Positions 1 to 5,758 of a DNA stretch of 9,460 nucleotides are shown in pieces. The position numbers were made by a program, and so were the translations under genes. This stretch comes from Rhodobacter sp. Its GTDB lineage: Bacteria > Pseudomonadota > Alphaproteobacteria > Rhodobacterales > Rhodobacteraceae. Within the stretch, counting starts at the first letter, position 1; every line of letters starts with the position of its first letter. The notes under the pieces are model-generated. The model was not told where the DNA came from. It searched no databases and saw only the letters and a program-made list of their open reading frames with translations. The stretch spans positions 1-9,460 of the forward strand of contig PNNE01000046.1 of NCBI GenBank assembly GCA_013824055.1, read 5' to 3'.

Positions 1-1023
1 GGCGCCTCGCTGTTCAAGCAGGCACAGGCCTTGTCCAAGGGCACCGACGTGCTGGTGGCAACTCCCGGCCGTCTGATCGACCTTCTGGAGCGTGGCGACG
101 TCAAGCTGGACCAGTGCGGCTATCTGGTGCTGGACGAAGCCGACCACATGCTGGACATGGGCTTCATCCATTCGCTGCGGAAGATCGCCAAGCACATCCC
201 GCTGAAGCGCCAGACCATGCTGTTCAGCGCGACCATGCCGAAGGACATCTCGGAAATCGCCGACACCTACCTGCGCGATCCGATCAAGGTGCAGGTCGCC
301 CCCCCGGGCAAGCCGGTCGAGCGGATCAGCCAGGGCGTCCACTACATCCCGAACGGCGACAAGGCCCGCGTGCTGGAAGACTATCTGAAAAAGCACCCTG
401 GCGAGCAGGCCCTGGTCTTCGGCCGCACCAAGCACGGGTCGGAAAAGCTGATGAAGCTGCTGGCCGTCTGGGGCTTCAAGGTCGGCTCGATCCACGGCAA
501 CAAGAGCCAGAACCAGCGCGACCGCACTCTGACCGAGTTCCGCAATGGCGAGCTTGACGTGCTGGTCGCGACCGACGTCGCCGCACGCGGGATCGACATT
601 CCGACCGTGCGCCACGTCTACAACTTCGACATGCCGAACGTGCCGGAAAACTACGTCCACCGCATCGGCCGCACCGCGCGGGCGGGGGCCAACGGGTCTT
701 CGATCAGCTTCTGCGCTCCGGCTGAAATGGGCGAGCTGCAGGCGATCGAGAAACTGCTGAAGACCCCGCTTCCCGTTGTTGGTGGCGCGCCCTGGGCGGC
801 GGATGTGGTTGCTGCGGCTCCGAAGCCGGGGCAGAACCGCGGACAGCGCCAGGGCAATGGCGGACGGCAGGGCCAGAAGCTGACGGCCAAGCCGCAGGGC
901 CAGCGGTCCGGGTCGGGCAAGCCTGCGGGTCAGGGTCGTCCGGCGGGTCAGGGCAAACCGGCGGGCCAGCGCCCGGCCAAGCCGCAAGGCGGCAGCTTCG
1001 CGCCGCGCCGCGACGCACGCTAG
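1..1023 (+). CDS. RhlE-like DEAD-box ATP-dependent RNA helicase, 5' end cut off by window
   Basis: The reading frame is open from base 1, so the N-terminus (Q motif, Walker A/motif I) lies outside the window. The 340 visible residues carry, in order, motif Ib (TPGRLIDL), motif II (DEAD at 133-144), motif III (SAT at 226-234), motif IV (LVFGRTKHG), motif V (ATDVAARGIDIP) and motif VI (HRIGRTARAG), so both RecA-like domains are represented and no visible core motif is missing. The IHGNKSQ and HVYNFDMPNVPENYVHRIGR stretches resemble the RhlE subgroup. Such enzymes unwind short RNA duplexes with ATP in ribosome assembly and RNA decay. After about residue 265 the protein becomes a basic tail rich in Gly, Gln, Pro, Lys and Arg, typical of non-specific RNA-binding extensions. 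The upstream TTG at 31 lies inside the fold and is not the true start. The family is certain; the RhlE subgroup is likely. Confidence 0.95.
   Translation, partial: GASLFKQAQALSKGTDVLVATPGRLIDLLERGDVKLDQCGYLVLDEADHMLDMGFIHSLRKIAKHIPLKRQTMLFSATMPKDISEIADTYLRDPIKVQVAPPGKPVERISQGVHYIPNGDKARVLEDYLKKHPGEQALVFGRTKHGSEKLMKLLAVWGFKVGSIHGNKSQNQRDRTLTEFRNGELDVLVATDVAARGIDIPTVRHVYNFDMPNVPENYVHRIGRTARAGANGSSISFCAPAEMGELQAIEKLLKTPLPVVGGAPWAADVVAAAPKPGQNRGQRQGNGGRQGQKLTAKPQGQRSGSGKPAGQGRPAGQGKPAGQRPAKPQGGSFAPRRDAR
919..972 (+). repeat. Three tandem 18-nt units in the helicase tail
   Basis: Three consecutive 18-base units (919-936, 937-954, 955-972) encode KPAGQG, RPAGQG and KPAGQR. They are near-identical in DNA and differ mainly at the first and last codons. 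They form the core of the basic, disordered RNA-binding tail and could vary in copy number between strains by slippage. Confidence 0.8.
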
Positions 1024-1030
1024 ACATGGC

Positions 1031-1060
1031 AGGCGGGGTCGGATGAAGCCGGCCCCGTCT
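1031..1060. terminator. Hairpin between convergent genes, possible bidirectional terminator
   Basis: A 9-bp stem pairs 1034-1042 (CGGGGTCGG) with 1049-1057 (CCGGCCCCG), with one G-U pair and a 6-base loop ATGAAG. Adding 1031-1033 with 1058-1060 extends it to 12 pairs. It sits between the helicase stop (1021-1023) and the stop of the convergent gene (1070-1072), where a shared terminator is expected. The downstream bases (TCGATCCT) are only weakly U-rich, so efficiency or Rho dependence is unclear. Confidence 0.5.
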
Positions 1061-1069
1061 TCGATCCTG

Positions 1070-1522
1070 TCAGCCGGCTTCTTCTTCCAGGTTCAGCTTC
1101 ATCTCCAGCAGCACCTGCTGGATCGCCAGCGTCTCGCGCAAGAGCCGCTTGGCCTCGTTGACCGAAATCTTCCCATCCCCGATGGCCTGATTGTATTCCG
1201 CCATCAGCATCCCGAAGCGCTGCGCCAGGGCAACGACATCCTGGTTCACGCCGGACGAGGTCGCGTCGCGCTTTTCCCCGTCATAGGACAGCGTGATCCC
1301 TCGCAGGTCCGCCAGAGCCGCCGTCACATGCGGAAAGCGGCTTGAGGACTCCAGCGCCGCCACCACGTCGATCGGCATGAAGCGGTCATCGTGTTCGTCG
1401 CTGTCGGAATAGTAGCGCCCCAGCGTGGCCTTCGACTTGCCCGTGATCTCGCAGGCTGATTCAATTCCCACATCCTTGACCAACGCCTCGGTGTGTTTCT
1501 TCAGATAGGACGCAACCGACAT
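1070..1522 (-). CDS. Hypothetical protein with possible helix-turn-helix, 150 aa
   Basis: I do not recognise the family with certainty. Residues 18-40 (from VGIESACEITG to LGRYYSD) read like a helix-turn-helix: a short helix, a turn at TGKS, then a recognition-like helix. A helical segment follows (DRFMPIDVVAALESS) and then a Leu/Ala-rich C-terminus (about 96-148) that looks fully helical and may form a coiled coil or dimer interface. This plan loosely recalls phage CII-like regulators (the CP76 type), but that is inference. The ATG at 1522 is chosen because GGAG lies 6 bases upstream; an in-frame GTG at 1534 would add four residues (MELV) but would contain that ribosome site. There is no signal peptide or membrane segment, so it is probably cytoplasmic. 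It is convergent with the helicase and divergent from tdk. Its start lies near a palindrome and an A/T tract that could be its own operator and promoter. Confidence 0.75.
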   Translation of the reverse strand: MSVASYLKKHTEALVKDVGIESACEITGKSKATLGRYYSDSDEHDDRFMPIDVVAALESSSRFPHVTAALADLRGITLSYDGEKRDATSSGVNQDVVALAQRFGMLMAEYNQAIGDGKISVNEAKRLLRETLAIQQVLLEMKLNLEEEAG

Positions 1523-1544
1523 CACCAACTCCACTGCCCTGCCC

Positions 1545-1578
1545 TTGGGTCAACCCCGGGGAAACCCGAAGTTTTTTT
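1545..1578 (+). terminator. Weak hairpin followed by T7 on the + strand
   Basis: TTGGGT (1545-1550) can pair with ACCCGA (1564-1569); alternatively CGGG (1557-1560) and CCCG (1565-1568) close a GAAA tetraloop. Seven T residues follow at 1572-1578, which is rare in DNA this GC-rich. On the + strand this has the form of an intrinsic terminator that would stop transcription antisense to the 150-aa gene, for example read-through from the helicase. Read on the - strand the same bases give an A7 tract upstream of the 150-aa gene, which may instead be a promoter element. The stem is short. Confidence 0.25.
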
Positions 1579-1597
1579 CCCATTAATCGGATGGGAA
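1577..1597. promoter_or_regulatory. Perfect 7-7-7 inverted repeat, candidate operator
   Basis: TTCCCAT (1577-1583) and ATGGGAA (1591-1597) are exact reverse complements separated by seven bases (TAATCGG). The repeat lies 55-75 bases upstream of the 150-aa gene and inside the AT-rich part of the divergent gap, where a dimeric repressor could control one or both flanking genes. No strong -35/-10 pair was found; a weak -10-like AATAAA sits at 1610-1615 (+ strand). Binding is inference. Confidence 0.35.
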
Positions 1598-1618
1598 GGG
1601 TTTGTCATGAATAAAGAG

Positions 1619-1742
1619 GTTCCGGAGCTTTCCGGAACGTTAGCGAGTGGCCGATGTCCCCAGCGTCGGCATGGGTGGGGTCCGCCGCATCATCCTTTCG
1701 GGTGACGGCGGTGCCGACGAAACGCGGCGGGCCCGTGTTTTT
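1619..1742 (+). ncRNA. Candidate small RNA or structured leader upstream of tdk
   Basis: Three structures follow one another on the + strand. First is an 8-bp hairpin with a GCTT loop (1619-1626 with 1631-1638). Second is either an 8-bp hairpin at 1650-1670 (two G-U pairs) or, in competition, a long-range stem of 1665-1671 with 1712-1718 plus 1682-1687 with 1706-1711. Third is a terminator-like hairpin at 1720-1740 with a T run. The shared segment 1665-1670 makes the two middle folds mutually exclusive. This could be an independent RNA of about 120 nt or an attenuated leader of tdk. It does not match the conserved parts of SRP RNA, RNase P RNA or tmRNA that I know. No clear promoter is visible. 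Confidence 0.22.
1720..1742 (+). terminator. Terminator-like hairpin with U-tract, 138 bp before tdk
   Basis: AAACGCGG (1720-1727) pairs with CCGTGTTT (1733-1740), with one G-U pair and a CGGGC loop; the T run covers 1738-1742. The form is that of an intrinsic terminator, yet no protein gene on this strand ends upstream, which suggests it ends a small RNA or attenuates tdk transcription. Confidence 0.38.
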
Positions 1743-1879
1743 CAGTGTGCGAATGTTTCGGTTATGTGTGTTCGGGCCTGCGGTCCCGCCCGGTCAGCGG
1801 TTCCCTTCGGCAAGCCGGGTCGTGTCTGCCAGTCATCAGGCTTGCAGCGCGGCCCGGTGATCGGCTAGGGGATCGCGCC

Positions 1880-2458
1880 ATGGCCAAGCTCTACTTCCAC
1901 TATTCGACGATGAACGCGGGGAAATCGACCTCGCTGCTGCAAGCCTCGCACAACTACCGCGAGGGGGGGATGCAGACCTGTCTGATCACCGCGCAGTTCG
2001 ACAACCGCGCCGGCGAAGGCCGCATCGCCAGCCGGATCGGCATCGGCGAGCCTGCCGATACCTTCGGCCCGGATGAGGACATGTTCGAAAAGCTGAAAGC
2101 GCGGTTCGAAAAAGGCCCCGTGGCCTGCGTCTTCATCGACGAGGCGCAGTTTCTGTCCAAATCGCAAGTCTGGCAGCTGGCCCGCGCGGTCGATGACCTG
2201 GGCGTCCCGGTGATGGCCTACGGGTTGCGGGTGGACTTCCAGGGCAACCTCTTCCCCGGCTCGGCCGCGCTGCTGGCCTGGGCCGACGAAATGCGCGAGG
2301 TCCGCACGATCTGCCATTGCGGCAAGAAGGCCACGATGGTCATCCGCCGCGGCCCGGACGGGCGCGCGCTGAAAGAGGGCGAGCAGGTGGTGATCGGCGG
2401 GAACGAGACCTACGTCAGCCTTTGCCGCCGTCACTGGCGCGAGGCGATGGGCGACTGA
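1880..2458 (+). CDS. tdk: Thymidine kinase
   Basis: This 192-residue enzyme phosphorylates thymidine (and deoxyuridine) to dTMP with ATP in the cytoplasm, the salvage entry to dTTP. The sequence follows the E. coli TK1-type enzyme closely. The N-terminus MAKLYFHYSTMNAGKST holds the P-loop (Gly14-Lys15-Ser16), and FIDEAQF holds Walker B with the likely catalytic Glu88. YGLRVDF, LLAWAD and the GEQVVIGGNETYVS lasso that closes over thymidine are all present. The structural zinc site is Cys145, Cys147, Cys182 and His185. Length is slightly below the roughly 205 residues of E. coli, with a shorter C-terminus. The ATG at 1880 is chosen because homology starts there and AGGGG lies 8 bases upstream; an in-frame GTG at 1745 only adds non-conserved sequence. 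It stands alone on its strand, preceded by a structured gap, and its end overlaps the restored end of the convergent permease gene by 28 bp. Confidence 0.97.
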   Translation: MAKLYFHYSTMNAGKSTSLLQASHNYREGGMQTCLITAQFDNRAGEGRIASRIGIGEPADTFGPDEDMFEKLKARFEKGPVACVFIDEAQFLSKSQVWQLARAVDDLGVPVMAYGLRVDFQGNLFPGSAALLAWADEMREVRTICHCGKKATMVIRRGPDGRALKEGEQVVIGGNETYVSLCRRHWREAMGD

Positions 2459-3364
2459 TCGCGCTGCGGGCGGGCGATGACAATCCCCGCCAGCGCGATC
2501 AGCGCCATGCCGATCCAGGCAAACCAGCCCAAAGTCGCCCCACAGAATGAACCCCCACAGCGCCGAGGCGGGCAGGATCACGTATTCAAAGACCGACACG
2601 CGCGAGACCTCGGCCATCTGGTAGGCCTTGACGAACATCCCCACCCCGACCAGCGAGCCTGCCGCCTGGACGAATGTCCACCACAGGAACTCGCCCGTCG
2701 GCCAGACCGGCCCGCGCTGGAGGAACCCCTCCGGTCCTTCGGGCACTGCCAGCGGGAAGGCCCAAAGCACGGCCATCCCAAGCAGCCCGTAGACCCCCAG
2801 CATCCCGAAGAACCCGGCCACCACGGTCTCGGCCGTCTCGCCCGCGCACCAGCGCCGGGTGGCGATGTTGCCCATCGCGTAAAGCGCGCCCGAGATCACC
2901 GGCAGAAGAGCTGCCAGCGTGGCGCCCGACAGTGCCTCGGGTCCCAGGACCAGGACCACGCCCGCGAAACCGATCAGCACCGCCAGGACCTGCACGCCGC
3001 GGATCGGCTGGCCGTAAAGATAGCGCTGGAAGAACAGGACGAACAGCGGCGCGGTGAACAGGCCCGCCGCGACCTGGGCCACGGGCAGGAAGGCCAGCGC
3101 GCCGAAGTAGATCAGCATCGCGGTCCCGTGGATTGCCGACCGCGCGAAGACGGCCCAGGGCCGTTTGGGCCAGAGCCGCAGCCCCATCGGCACCGCGACC
3201 AGCGCCAGGATCGCGACGGCCATCGCCGTCCGCGTCGCATGGAACTGCCACAGCCCCGCATCGCGTGCGATCACCCGGACATAGTTGTCGGTAAAGGAAA
3301 TCACGCTGGCATAGACCAGCACGGCGCCAAAGGCGGCCAGGGTTCGGTTCGGGGTGTCGGTCAT
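2431..3364 (-). pseudogene. EamA/DMT-family permease, frameshifted near the C-terminus
   Basis: From the ATG at 3364 the frame encodes a hydrophobic protein with about nine or ten predicted membrane helices in two EamA-like halves (about residues 8-140 and 150-277), as in drug/metabolite transporters of the inner membrane; the substrate is unknown. The frame is good up to WGD (residue 277, codon at 2534-2536) and then turns into charged, non-membrane sequence. In another phase the expected ending reappears: TLGWFAWIGMALIALAGI, then VIARPQ and a stop at 2431-2433. Joining the two gives 311 residues, a normal size. The simplest repair is WGDTLGW, with GACACT shortened to GACT, a loss of one AC unit at about 2533-2536. 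Without repair the frame runs on to 1865, antisense through all of tdk. This is either a real inactivating or altering mutation or a sequencing error. The ribosome site is weak: AGGA lies 13 bases before the ATG. Confidence 0.8.
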
Positions 3365-3493
3365 CTGCGGGTCCGGATCCTGCTTTCCCTGACAGGACCC
3401 GACATCCGGGGCCCGCGCCAGCCCGAACGCGACCCGCCCGGCCAAATCCCGGTCGCTGGCGTGCTCCGCGTCAATCTGTGCGGGAAGGGTGAT

Positions 3494-3521
3494 TGTCGCC
3501 GCCGTCCGGGCCGGATAAGCT
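3494..3521 (+). promoter_or_regulatory. Weak candidate promoter for the peptidase-like gene
   Basis: TTGTCG (3494-3499) is a -35-like hexamer. GATAAG (3514-3519) is a -10-like hexamer, 14 bases further on, slightly short spacing. A start would fall about 25 bases before the ATG at 3553. The 188-bp divergent gap (3365-3552) must hold promoters for both neighbours; nothing stronger was seen. Another possible element is GGGTCC/GGACCC pairing across about 20 bases near 3369-3400. Confidence 0.18.
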
Positions 3522-3552
3522 GGCGACCAAACAGGCAGAGACCCCGCAGCCG

Positions 3553-4569
3553 ATGACGGCGCTACGCAAGTATCAACGGCTGGAATGTGGAGGCCTGTGG
3601 CGCGAGACGCCGCAGGACCAACGGCGTGAGGTGCTGGTCCACTTCGGCGAGGCGACGCTGGTGCTGTCCGATCCGAAAAGCGGCACCGCGATCAGCCACT
3701 GGTCATTGCCCGCCATCCAGCGGGTGAACAAGGGCGAGGAGCCGCCCGTCTTTGCCCCCGGCCCCGACGCCAGCGAAAGTCTGGAACTGTCCGATCCCGA
3801 CATGATCGCGGCCCTTGGGGCGGTGCGCCACGCGGTCCAGGCCGCCAGGGCCAAGCCCGGACGTCTGCGCGGCGTCCTTCTGTCCGGGGCCGCGGCCGCC
3901 GTTGTCCTGGTCGGAGTGATCTGGCTTCCCGGCGCGCTGGTCCGCCACACCGCCTCGGTCGTGCCTCTGGCGCAACGTGCCGACATCGGGCAGCGCGCGC
4001 TGGATGACCTGACCCGCGTCACGGGTGCCGCCTGCAGCAACCAGCTTGGCCTGCAGGCGCTGGCCGCCCTCTCCGAACGGGTCTTCGGCCCGGTCGACAC
4101 GCCGATCCTCTACGTCCTGCCCGAGGGCGTCGAACACCCGCTGCACCTGCCCGGCGACGTCATCATCCTGCCGCGCCGCCTGATCGAGCAGTCGAACGGC
4201 CCCGAGGCGATCGCCGGTGCGGCCCTGGTCGAACGGCTGCGCAGCCGCACGCGCGACCCGATCATTCCGCTGCTGGAATATGCCGGCCTAAGGGCGACGG
4301 TGCAGCTTCTGACCACGGCCGATCTGCCGGACACTGCCCTTGCCGGCTATGGCGAGGCGCTTCTGCGCGCTGCCCCCGAGCCCCTGGCCGAAACCAGTGT
4401 GCTCTCGGCGTTCGAGGCCGCGCAGGTCCCCGCCACGCCCTATGCGCTGGCCGTGACCCCGGAGGCAAACGCGGGTCTTGCGTCGAACGACCCCTACAAG
4501 GGCCTGGCGCCGTCACCGCTGATCCCCGATGAAAGCTGGATCACCCTGCAAGGCATCTGCGGCGGCTAG
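3553..4569 (+). CDS. Single-pass membrane protein resembling M48 peptidases but lacking HExxH
   Basis: This is a 338-residue protein that I do not recognise as a named family. Residues 1-105 are soluble, with beta-like stretches (VLVHFGEATLVLSD, then TAISHWSLPAIQRV). A single membrane segment spans about 107-127 (VLLSGAAAAVVLVGVIWLPG), with Arg/Lys before it, so the C-terminal half is probably periplasmic. Residues 183-235 (ILYVLPEGVEHPLHLPGDVI, then ILPRRLIEQSNGPEAIAGAA) follow the pattern of M48 metallopeptidases, where a Pro-Gly-Gly beta turn, a 'gll' helix and then HExxH are expected. At that place the sequence reads LVERL, so zinc binding and catalysis by the usual mechanism are unlikely. 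The relation to M48 is inference from pattern. The ATG at 3553 is preferred over the TTG at 3493, whose extra 20 residues look non-conserved and whose AAGGG is too close. It is divergent from the permease, and its stop is 5 bp from the convergent SPOR gene. Confidence 0.75.
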   Translation: MTALRKYQRLECGGLWRETPQDQRREVLVHFGEATLVLSDPKSGTAISHWSLPAIQRVNKGEEPPVFAPGPDASESLELSDPDMIAALGAVRHAVQAARAKPGRLRGVLLSGAAAAVVLVGVIWLPGALVRHTASVVPLAQRADIGQRALDDLTRVTGAACSNQLGLQALAALSERVFGPVDTPILYVLPEGVEHPLHLPGDVIILPRRLIEQSNGPEAIAGAALVERLRSRTRDPIIPLLEYAGLRATVQLLTTADLPDTALAGYGEALLRAAPEPLAETSVLSAFEAAQVPATPYALAVTPEANAGLASNDPYKGLAPSPLIPDESWITLQGICGG

Positions 4570-4574
4570 ACGGC

Positions 4575-5129
4575 TCAGGGGCTGACCACCGACGCCTGGG
4601 CAAAGCCCGCGTCTTGCAGCGCCGCTTGCGCCGCCGCGGCCGCCGACTGGTCGGGGAAAGGTCCGGCGAAGACAGTGATGACGGCCCCGTTGCCACCCTG
4701 AACCCGGCCGCGGACCATGCCGTAACCCAGTTCGGCCAGCCGCGCCTCGGCCTGGTCGGCGGTCCTCGGCTCGCCGTAACTGCCGACCGCCACGAAATAC
4801 CCGCCGTCCGCCTGCGCCGCAGGTGCGGTCGGGGCCACCTGCACCGGCTGAACCCCCACGTCCTCGACCACCGGAACGCGCCCGCCCGAGGGAGGATTGC
4901 CACAGACCGGCACCCCCTGGCGCGAGACGCGGGGCACCCACACCACCTGGGTCCCGGCGCCGGCCCGGGCGAACATGCAGCCCTTGCTGTCGACGTATTG
5001 CAGACCGGCATACTCCGCCGGCGGCAGCTCCGCAGGCTGCAGCGGCTCGGCTTGCGCTGGCACCGCGGCAAGCAGCAGCACGGGCAGCACCAGCACGGGC
5101 AGCAGCACGGGCAGCAAGGCCCGGATCAT
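4575..5129 (-). CDS. Secreted SPOR-domain protein, 184 aa
   Basis: Residues 1-27 form a signal peptide: Arg3, a long Leu/Val/Pro core and an AVPAQA|EP cleavage site. The mature protein begins with a segment containing two Cys residues (YVDSKGCMFARAG, VVWVPRVSR, PVCG; about 40-78) of a kind I recall in other Rhodobacterales SPOR proteins. A Pro/Val/Ala-rich linker follows, and the C-terminal SPOR domain covers about 109-184 (GYFVAVGSYGEPRTADQAEA, ... AVITVFAGPFPDQSAA). SPOR domains bind peptidoglycan stripped of stem peptides, usually at division sites, so the protein probably acts in the periplasm; the two Cys may form a disulfide. The ATG at 5129 overlaps the upp stop as ATGA, so it is probably co-transcribed with and translationally coupled to upp, although no metabolic link to salvage is evident. 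The frame is open upstream to 5282, but that part is antisense-like and inside upp. Confidence 0.88.
   Translation of the reverse strand: MIRALLPVLLPVLVLPVLLLAAVPAQAEPLQPAELPPAEYAGLQYVDSKGCMFARAGAGTQVVWVPRVSRQGVPVCGNPPSGGRVPVVEDVGVQPVQVAPTAPAAQADGGYFVAVGSYGEPRTADQAEARLAELGYGMVRGRVQGGNGAVITVFAGPFPDQSAAAAAQAALQDAGFAQASVVSP
5077..5115 (-). repeat. Threefold 12-nt repeat in the signal-peptide coding region
   Basis: The + strand unit AGCACGGGCAGC occurs at 5077-5088, 5092-5103 and 5104-5115. On the coding strand it gives the repeated Leu-Pro-Val-Leu pattern of the signal-peptide core (LLPVLLPVLVLPVLLLA). Because each unit is a multiple of three bases, slippage here would change signal-peptide length without breaking the frame. 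Confidence 0.7.
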
Positions 5130-5758
5130 TTGGTCCCGAACATCCGGTCGCCGGCATCGCCCAGACCTGGCACGATGTAGCCGTGATCGTTCAGATGGCT
5201 GTCCACCGCCGCCGTGACGATCGGCACATCGGGATGCGCCTCCTTCATCCGGGCGATCCCTTCGGGCGCCGCCAGCAGACACAGGAACCGGATCTGCTTG
5301 GCCCCGGCCTGCTTCAGCAGCGACACCGCCGCCGCGGACGAGTTTCCCGTGGCCAGCATCGGGTCCACGACAATGGCGATCCGGTCTTCCATGTGATCCG
5401 GCAGCTTGCAGTAGTATTGCACCGGCTGCAGCGTCTCGGGGTCGCGATACAAGCCGACGAACCCCACCCTGGCCGCCGGGACCAGTTCCAGTATCCCGTC
5501 CAGCAGCCCGTTCCCCGCCCGCAGGATGCTGACCAGCGCCAGCTTCTTGCCCTCGATCACCGGGGCATCCATCTCCTCCAGCGGCGTCTCGATCCGCTTG
5601 GTGGTCATCGGCAGTTCCCGCGTGACCTCATAGGCCAGAAGCAGGCTGATCTCGCGCAGAAGCTTGCGAAAACTGGCGGTGGACGTGTCCTTCTCGCGCA
5701 TCAGGGTCAGCTTGTGCTGGACCAGGGGGTGCGACACGACGGTCAGGTGATCCAGCAT
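5126..5758 (-). CDS. upp: Uracil phosphoribosyltransferase
   Basis: This 210-residue cytoplasmic enzyme makes UMP from uracil and PRPP. The sequence is diagnostic throughout: LTVVSHPLVQHKLTLMR at the N-terminus, SILRAGNGLLDG (residues 77-88), the PRPP-binding loop AIVVDPMLATGNSS (128-141) and the C-terminal uracil-binding YIVPGLGDAGDRMFGTK. Length matches the E. coli enzyme (208). The PRPP loop reads ATGNSS where E. coli has ATGGSM, a mild variation. The ATG at 5758 directly follows the add stop (TGA then ATG, no gap), and GGAGG at 5764-5768, inside the end of add, lies 5 bases before it, so translation is probably coupled to add. Downstream it overlaps the SPOR gene by 4 bases. In this operon it would recapture uracil released from pyrimidine nucleosides. 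Confidence 0.98.
   Translation of the reverse strand: MLDHLTVVSHPLVQHKLTLMREKDTSTASFRKLLREISLLLAYEVTRELPMTTKRIETPLEEMDAPVIEGKKLALVSILRAGNGLLDGILELVPAARVGFVGLYRDPETLQPVQYYCKLPDHMEDRIAIVVDPMLATGNSSAAAVSLLKQAGAKQIRFLCLLAAPEGIARMKEAHPDVPIVTAAVDSHLNDHGYIVPGLGDAGDRMFGTK

Larger units (their letters stand above)
1523..1879. other. 357-bp non-coding gap between divergent genes
   Basis: No convincing gene is seen here. Short open frames exist (1493-1705, 1647-1868, 1654-1860, and a frame in phase with tdk from 1745), but their products are low-complexity Arg/Pro/Gly-rich sequences without recognisable features. The left half (about 1562-1620) is much more AT-rich than its surroundings and is where divergent promoters would be expected. 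The right half holds several hairpins and a terminator-like structure, listed separately. From 1743 to 1879 I see only GC-rich sequence with weak potential pairings, plus the tdk ribosome site AGGGG at 1867-1871. Confidence 0.6.

Noticed and set aside
1619..1742. SRP RNA, tmRNA or RNase P RNA in the gap
   Set aside because: The conserved loop sequences of these RNAs that I know are absent.
1745..1879. N-terminal extension of thymidine kinase
   Set aside because: The E. coli-like N-terminus begins exactly at the ATG at 1880, which also has a suitable ribosome site; the extension looks like random coding.
1865..2430. Continuation of the permease frame as a 499-526-residue protein
   Set aside because: After residue 277 the sequence has no membrane character and lies antisense to tdk, which is unmistakable; the expected permease ending exists in another frame.
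3493..3552. TTG start giving 20 extra residues to the peptidase-like protein
   Set aside because: The purine-rich stretch GGAAGGG ends only 3 bases before it, and the extra residues look non-conserved; the ATG at 3553 is more likely.
2477..3556. 359-codon open frame on the + strand
   Set aside because: It mirrors the permease gene and is rich in His, Gln, Arg and Pro, which is typical of an antisense frame.
4570..4574. Terminator between the convergent peptidase-like and SPOR genes
   Set aside because: Only 5 bases separate the stops, and I found no convincing hairpin across the junction.
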